From positions 1 to 28,376 of the forward strand of contig DAVZHW010000026.1 of NCBI GenBank assembly GCA_052273625.1: a DNA stretch of 28,376 bases, given 5' to 3'. A model generated the notes under the pieces. The model had not been told where the DNA came from and searched no databases. It saw only the letters and a list, made by a program, of their open reading frames with translations. Every line of letters begins with the position of its first letter. Positions within the stretch are counted from its first letter, which is position 1. Of this stretch, positions 23,939 through 28,376 are shown in pieces. This DNA comes from Fimenecus sp052273625 (GTDB lineage Bacteria > Bacillota > Clostridia > Oscillospirales > Acutalibacteraceae). Both the position numbers and the translations under genes were made by a program.

Positions 23939-26900
23939 ATGGGAAAAAACAAGTATGATTGGGAAAATCCTGCTGTCATCAAAAGAAATAAAGAGGACGG
24001 TCACGTTATAGCGTTCTGCTATGACGACGAAAAATCCGCACTTGAGAGAAAACCGTCGGATTACAAGGCTACTCTTGACGGCAAATGGAAATTCTATTGG
24101 CAGATGGGCATTGAGGGCTGCCCCGAGAGCTTCTATAAGCCCGATTTTGACGACAGCGAGTGGAAATACATAACAGTTCCGTCTGTTTGGCAGACTGAAA
24201 AGACAGGCAGCTTCCCCTACTATTACGCAAGCACTTTCCCCCGTGCTATCAGCCGTAAAAAGTCTAAAATTCCGTCAATCGACCACGATATGCAGGAAAT
24301 CGGAATTTACAGAAGAGAGTTTGACCTGCCCGAGAATTTCTCGGACAAGGAGGTTTTCCTCCATTTCGGCGCTGTTAAATCTGCTATCGAGGTTTATGTT
24401 AACGGCAGCTTTGTAGGCTATTCTCAGGGTGCTATGACGCCTCACGAATTTGACATTACAAAGCATCTTGTACCCGGCAAAAACTCTGTTGCGGCAAAGG
24501 TTTACCGTTACAGCGACGCTCAGTACATTGAGGATCAAGATATGTGGCTGCTCTGCGGTATTTACAGAGAGGTTTACATTTTCGCAGAGCCAAAGGTTTG
24601 CCTGCGTGACTTCTTTATCACAACAGACCTTGACAAGGACTACAATAACTCGGACGTTGAGCTTGAGGTTCAGGTCAACAACTATCATTCAAAGGATAAA
24701 AAGGCAAAGGTTACGGCTTATATTGAAAGAAACGGCAAGAAAACTCCTATCGGAGAGGCAGAGCTTGTTGCCAAAAACGGTGTAAACAAGGTGCATTTGA
24801 AAACAACGGTTGAGTCGCCCGAAAAGTGGTCGGCTGAGGTTCCGAATCTCTACAACCTTGTTATCGAGCTTGACGCCGAGAAGCATTCAAAGGTTTATAA
24901 GTCAATCCGCTTCGGCTTTAAGAAGGTTGAAATCGTCGGCGAGAAAATTCTTTTCAACGGTCAGCCGATGATGCTTCGCGGCACAAACCGCCACGACTTT
25001 GACCCCGACCACGGCTGGGCAGTTCCGAAAGAGAGATTTTTGCAGGATATGAGCCTTATGAAAAAGGCAAATATCAACTCGATCCGTACTTCGCACTATC
25101 CCGATGACCCGTATTTCTATGAATTGGCAGACGAATACGGCTTCTATGTTATGGACGAGTGCGATATGGAGAGCCACGGCGTAAGGCGTAAAGGTGTGCC
25201 GGGCAGTAACCCTGTTTGGACTCCTGCGGTTGTCGATAAGATGGAGAGAATGGTTCTTCGTGACAGAAACCACGCTTGCGTATTTATGTGGTCGCTCGGC
25301 AACGAGGCAGGCGACGGCGAAAACTTCGTTAAGATGAAGGAAGCTGCGTTGAAACTTGACACAACCCGTCAGTTCCACTACGAGGGCGACTTTGACTTTA
25401 CAAAGAGCGATGTTATTTCGAGAATGTATCCGCTTGAGGACACAATGAAGAAGCTCGGTAACCGTGAGCCTATTACAATCTCTCTTTATGATAACATTGC
25501 AAATCAGCTTGCAGCCGATTCAAAGCCCATTCCGAAAGAGGCTTATACCCGCCCCGTAATTCTTTGTGAGTATGCTCACGCTATGGAAAACAGCTTGGGT
25601 AACTTCCAGGAATATATGGACGATTTTGAAAAATACGAGAATATGTGCGGCGGCTTTATTTGGGACTTCGTTGACCAGTCCATTCGCTATAAGGCTGAGG
25701 ACGGCGACCATTGGCTTTACGGTACAGATTTTGAAAAGATGGAGCCGAGAAAGCCCTTGCAGCTTCCGAACACAACCGCAATGACAGGCTCAAACACATA
25801 TTTCTGCGCTAACGGTATCGTTGCTGCCGACAGAAAGCCCCACCCCTCATACTATGAGGTTAAAAAGGTTTATGCCGAGATGAAAATCAAGGAAAAAGAC
25901 CTTGAAAATAAGAAATTCACTCTTATCAACAAGCACCTTTTCACTGACCTTTCCGAATTTGAAATCAAATGGGTCGTAAACGCAGACGGCGTTGAGGTTC
26001 AGTCGGGTTCACTCGGCACTGTTAAGGTTGCACCGCTCAGCGAAACCGAAATCACAGTTCCGTTTGACATAAAGGAATATGAAAACAAGGAATATGTGCT
26101 TATTCTTTCGTTCATCACAAAAGAGGACAAGCCTTATTGTGAAAAAGGTTATGAGCAGGCATTTGACCAGTTCATTATAAAGAAAAAGACCGATGTTGAA
26201 GAAAAGTATGAGCCGAAAGAGGTTTCCTACTCAAAGCACGAGGGCAAAATCGTTGTAAACGGCGACGGCTTCTCGCTTGTTATCAAGCACGGCAAAATTG
26301 TTTCTCTTAAATATAATGAAAAGGAATATGTCAAGACGGAAATCAAGCCTAACTTCTTCCGTCCGATTACCGACAACGACCTTTCAAACACAAACTTCGT
26401 TCCGTTCCTTATTCCGCTTCATCCCTATTACAGATGGCAGAAAGCTACGGACAAGTTAAGCGGTATCCTTTCGGGCGTTGACAAGAGAGAGGACGGCACA
26501 CTTGAATTGAACTTCGAGTGGGATGTTCTTTCAATGTCGGGCGTTCGTTCAAAGCTCACTATCTATCCTAACGGCAAGATTAAGTTCTACTTAAAGGGTA
26601 CACCCAAAGGCGGCGCACTTCTTCGCTTCGGTACTCAGTTCGGACTTGTTGAGGAATTGGACAATGTTAAGTGGTACGGCAGAGGCCCGCAGGAAACTTA
26701 TCCCGACAGAAAGACCGGCGGTAAGCTCGGCATTTGGGAAAAGACCGTCAACGACCTTGAGCACCACTATATGCGTCCGCAGGAGAACGGTAACAGAGTT
26801 GATGTAAGATATGTTGAGATTACTTCACATGACAAGGAAAAGGGACTCAAATTTACTTCTCCCTGTGATACTCCTCTTGCATTCAGCGCTTGGCATTACA

Positions 26901-27091
26901 CACAGAATGCACTTGAAAAGGCAACGCATATCCACAATCTCAAGCACACCGACATTACAACCTTTAACTATGACCTCGCTCAAATGGGCGTAGGCGGAGA
27001 TATGCCGGGTGACGCACACGTTCGTGAGCCGTACATTCTTCACTCAAACAAAGAGTATGAATACAGCTTCACAGTTGAACCGTTGGAATAA
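23939..27091 (+). CDS. lacZ: Beta-galactosidase, glycoside hydrolase family 2
   Basis: This 1050-residue cytoplasmic enzyme hydrolyses beta-galactosides such as lactose. The N-terminus YDWENPAVIKRNKE is typical of LacZ-type GH2. The order is sugar-binding domain (about 40-225), immunoglobulin-like domain (about 225-335), TIM barrel (about 336-630), then a further beta domain and the C-terminal Bgal small domain (about 770-1048). The acid/base is Glu456 in LGNEAGD and the nucleophile is Glu544 in ILCEYAHAM. There is no signal peptide. AGGGAG precedes the ATG. No galactoside permease or regulator is adjacent, so its substrate supply and control must lie elsewhere. Codon use resembles the neighbours, so I see no sign of recent transfer. 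Confidence 0.95.
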   Translation: MGKNKYDWENPAVIKRNKEDGHVIAFCYDDEKSALERKPSDYKATLDGKWKFYWQMGIEGCPESFYKPDFDDSEWKYITVPSVWQTEKTGSFPYYYASTFPRAISRKKSKIPSIDHDMQEIGIYRREFDLPENFSDKEVFLHFGAVKSAIEVYVNGSFVGYSQGAMTPHEFDITKHLVPGKNSVAAKVYRYSDAQYIEDQDMWLLCGIYREVYIFAEPKVCLRDFFITTDLDKDYNNSDVELEVQVNNYHSKDKKAKVTAYIERNGKKTPIGEAELVAKNGVNKVHLKTTVESPEKWSAEVPNLYNLVIELDAEKHSKVYKSIRFGFKKVEIVGEKILFNGQPMMLRGTNRHDFDPDHGWAVPKERFLQDMSLMKKANINSIRTSHYPDDPYFYELADEYGFYVMDECDMESHGVRRKGVPGSNPVWTPAVVDKMERMVLRDRNHACVFMWSLGNEAGDGENFVKMKEAALKLDTTRQFHYEGDFDFTKSDVISRMYPLEDTMKKLGNREPITISLYDNIANQLAADSKPIPKEAYTRPVILCEYAHAMENSLGNFQEYMDDFEKYENMCGGFIWDFVDQSIRYKAEDGDHWLYGTDFEKMEPRKPLQLPNTTAMTGSNTYFCANGIVAADRKPHPSYYEVKKVYAEMKIKEKDLENKKFTLINKHLFTDLSEFEIKWVVNADGVEVQSGSLGTVKVAPLSETEITVPFDIKEYENKEYVLILSFITKEDKPYCEKGYEQAFDQFIIKKKTDVEEKYEPKEVSYSKHEGKIVVNGDGFSLVIKHGKIVSLKYNEKEYVKTEIKPNFFRPITDNDLSNTNFVPFLIPLHPYYRWQKATDKLSGILSGVDKREDGTLELNFEWDVLSMSGVRSKLTIYPNGKIKFYLKGTPKGGALLRFGTQFGLVEELDNVKWYGRGPQETYPDRKTGGKLGIWEKTVNDLEHHYMRPQENGNRVDVRYVEITSHDKEKGLKFTSPCDTPLAFSAWHYTQNALEKATHIHNLKHTDITTFNYDLAQMGVGGDMPGDAHVREPYILHSNKEYEYSFTVEPLE

Positions 27092-27110
27092 TAAATCCAT
27101 AAACTAAACA

Positions 27111-27147
27111 AAGCAGGAACGAATTGTTAATTTGCTCCTGCTTTTTT
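27111..27147 (+). terminator. Terminator after the beta-galactosidase gene
   Basis: AAGCAGGA (27111-27118) pairs with TCCTGCTT (27136-27143), and a T run continues to 27147. Confidence 0.85.
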
Positions 27148-27148
27148 A

Positions 27149-27177
27149 TTGACATTTTAGTTCGTTTTATGTAAAAT
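27149..27177 (+). promoter_or_regulatory. SigmaA promoter of the EamA transporter gene
   Basis: TTGACA (27149-27154) and TAAAAT (27172-27177) have a 17-base spacer, directly after the previous terminator. This makes the transporter gene independent of the beta-galactosidase gene. Confidence 0.8.
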
Positions 27178-27213
27178 TATACGGCATTATTCAAAGAAAG
27201 GTTTTAGAAAATT

Positions 27214-28116
27214 ATGTGGTTTTGGTTTTCATTGATTGCATTGTTCTGCTGGAGCGGTTCGGACTTGTTCTCAAAGCTCGGATGCGCCGATAAGTCGGAC
27301 AAATACAGTCACTACAAGATGGTTACCGCCGTCGGCGTTGTTATGGGTATACACGCTATGTATTCGATTTTTATCGGCGGTGTTGAGGTTACGGGAAGCG
27401 CTATTCTTCGCTATCTCCCCGTTTCCGCTTTGTATATTATTTCAATGGCGATCGGATATATCGGCTTGCGTTATATTGAGCTTTCGATTTCCTCGCCTAT
27501 ATGCAATTCCTCCGGCGCTCTCGTTGCGGTTATCTGTCTTATCACAGGTCAGACGCTCGCAGTTCCCCAGTATATTGCGGTTGCACTCGTTTGTATCGCA
27601 GTTATCGCACTCGGTTTTGTCGAGGCTAACGAGGACGATGAATTGAGGGCGCTCAGACAGGAAAAATCCAATTACAAGTATTCAAAGTCAGCTCTTGCTA
27701 TCGTTCTTCCGCTTATCTACTGCTTGCTTGACGCACTCGGAACATTTGCCGACAGCCTTGTGCTTGAAACTCTTGACGAAGATGTTGCAAACACCGCTTA
27801 TGAGCTTACTTTTCTTATCTGCGGTATCGTAGCATTTATCTATGTTAAGTTCATCAAAAAGCAGAAGTATTTTCCGAAAAAGGAAGCTCCGAAATACGCA
27901 GGTGCGATTTTCGAGACGGCAGGTCAGTTCGCATATATCTATGCTCTCGCTGACTCTGAGCATGTTGCTATGGCCGCACCGATTATCTCGGCTTACTGCC
28001 TCCTCTCCGTTGTATGGGGCAGAATTTTCATCAAGGAAAAGCTTTCGTGGAAGCATTATCTCACAATCGCAATCGCAATAGTGGGTATTGTAATCCTCGG
28101 TCTTTACGACGCTTAA
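27214..28116 (+). CDS. EamA/DMT-family transporter
   Basis: This 300-residue membrane protein has about ten hydrophobic segments in two repeats of five, with a charged linker (EANEDDELRALRQEKSNYKYSK) near residues 135-156. That is the EamA drug/metabolite transporter fold. The WSGSDLFSKLG block at the N-terminus and the C-terminal EKLSWKHYLTIAIAIVGI are typical. The substrate cannot be told from sequence; relatives export amino acids, nucleosides or other metabolites. A weak AAAGG lies about 13 bases before the ATG. It has its own promoter and terminator. Confidence 0.88.
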   Translation: MWFWFSLIALFCWSGSDLFSKLGCADKSDKYSHYKMVTAVGVVMGIHAMYSIFIGGVEVTGSAILRYLPVSALYIISMAIGYIGLRYIELSISSPICNSSGALVAVICLITGQTLAVPQYIAVALVCIAVIALGFVEANEDDELRALRQEKSNYKYSKSALAIVLPLIYCLLDALGTFADSLVLETLDEDVANTAYELTFLICGIVAFIYVKFIKKQKYFPKKEAPKYAGAIFETAGQFAYIYALADSEHVAMAAPIISAYCLLSVVWGRIFIKEKLSWKHYLTIAIAIVGIVILGLYDA

Positions 28117-28151
28117 AAGCAAATTTATTAAAATCATATTTCAGATTTTGG

Positions 28152-28177
28152 GGGCGAACACAGTTCGCCTCTTTTTT
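28152..28177 (+). terminator. Terminator after the EamA gene
   Basis: GGCGAAC (28153-28159) pairs with GTTCGCC (28163-28169) around a 3-base loop, with a T run at 28172-28177. Confidence 0.9.
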
Positions 28178-28195
28178 AATTCGTTATGAATTGTC

Positions 28196-28216
28196 GGACA
28201 ATCCTTGCGGTTGTCC
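28196..28216. repeat. GGACAA/TTGTCC hairpin repeat
   Basis: GGACAA (28196-28201) and TTGTCC (28211-28216) form a hairpin around a CCTTGCGG-type loop. It is the inverted, slightly diverged form of the unit at 5269-5296, and another partial copy, GCGGTTGTCCGTT, ends the window. Confidence 0.7.
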
Positions 28217-28221
28217 AACAA

Positions 28222-28357
28222 AGCCTCCCTCTGACGAGGGAGGTGGGTTGCCGTAGGCAACTCGGAGGGAGAGAAAGCAATAAAAATCAAACTTTCGTTA
28301 TCTCTCCCTCAGTCATTTTTCTTCGAAAAACGACAGCTCCCTCGTCAGAGGGAGCCT
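28222..28357. repeat. Four-hairpin palindromic intergenic element
   Basis: The outer arms 28222-28244 and 28335-28357 are near-perfect inverted repeats. The inner arms GAGGGAGAGA (28265-28274) and TCTCTCCCTC (28301-28310) are perfect. Each half holds two hairpins: CCTCCCTC/GAGGGAGG and GTTGCC/GGCAAC on the left, TTTTTC/GAAAAA and GCTCCCTC/GAGGGAGC on the right. Bases 28222-28251 recur inverted at 1-30. There is no ORF; this looks like a MITE- or REP-like non-coding element. The rest of 28117-28376 holds only the terminator and repeats. Confidence 0.7.
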
Positions 28358-28376
28358 GAATATGCGGTTGTCCGTT

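Noticed and set aside
23939..27091. Recent horizontal transfer of the beta-galactosidase gene
   Set aside because: Codon and base use look like the neighbours, and no mobile gene adjoins it.

Overview
The window looks like a chromosomal segment of a low-to-mid GC anaerobic Firmicute, most likely a gut member of the Clostridia (Ruminococcaceae/Oscillospiraceae type). The grounds are Clostridia-like core proteins, TTGACA/TATAAT promoters with mostly 17-bp spacers, AGGAGG-type ribosome binding sites, a BofA sporulation protein, a PyrR attenuator, and GC-rich palindromic intergenic repeats of a kind I recall from gut Ruminococcaceae. The genus is inference; no rRNA is present.

Layout, left to right. 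1-240: repeat fragments and a tRNA-Val(GAC) gene on the minus strand. 288-1443: bofA (minus) diverging from an unrecognised 223-residue protein (plus). 1460-3564: a pyrimidine salvage unit, pyrR-uraA (minus), behind a promoter and an RNA attenuator. 3624-4792: plsY and a DUF1292 gene (plus), each with its own promoter. 4821-5044: a structured RNA that is a candidate 6S RNA, ending in a symmetric terminator. 5047-5416: a gene-free palindromic repeat cassette bracketed by 19-bp direct copies of the terminator arm. 5446-10220: an operon on the minus strand of two half-transporters of a heterodimeric ABC exporter followed by the ribosome-associated GTPase hflX. 10278-11583: a CPA2 cation:proton antiporter (plus). 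11631-23860: the core gene-expression cluster on the minus strand, read rpoB-rpoC-rpsL-rpsG-fusA-tuf. 23939-27147: a GH2 beta-galactosidase (plus), divergent from rpoB. 27149-28177: an EamA/DMT transporter (plus). 28196-28376: more palindromic repeats, including a 30-bp inverted copy of the first 30 bases of the window.

How the genes relate. RNA polymerase beta/beta', S12, S7, EF-G and EF-Tu form the usual transcription/translation block, but rpoB has its own strong promoter and is not preceded by rplJL, and no L7Ae-like gene lies between rpoC and rpsL. The most interesting layer is in the gaps of this block. Long hairpins sit between rpoC and rpsL and between fusA and tuf, and two of them contain apparent promoters. 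In all three long hairpins the only imperfect pair is G-U if transcribed in the gene direction but A-C on the other strand, which suggests folded RNA matters there. A separate, perfect 9-bp dyad overlaps the rpoB -35 box in the gap shared with the beta-galactosidase gene.

I see no phage, insertion sequence with a transposase, CRISPR array, or clear new protein-coding system. The best candidates for something undescribed are regulatory RNA/DNA elements and the repeat cassette.
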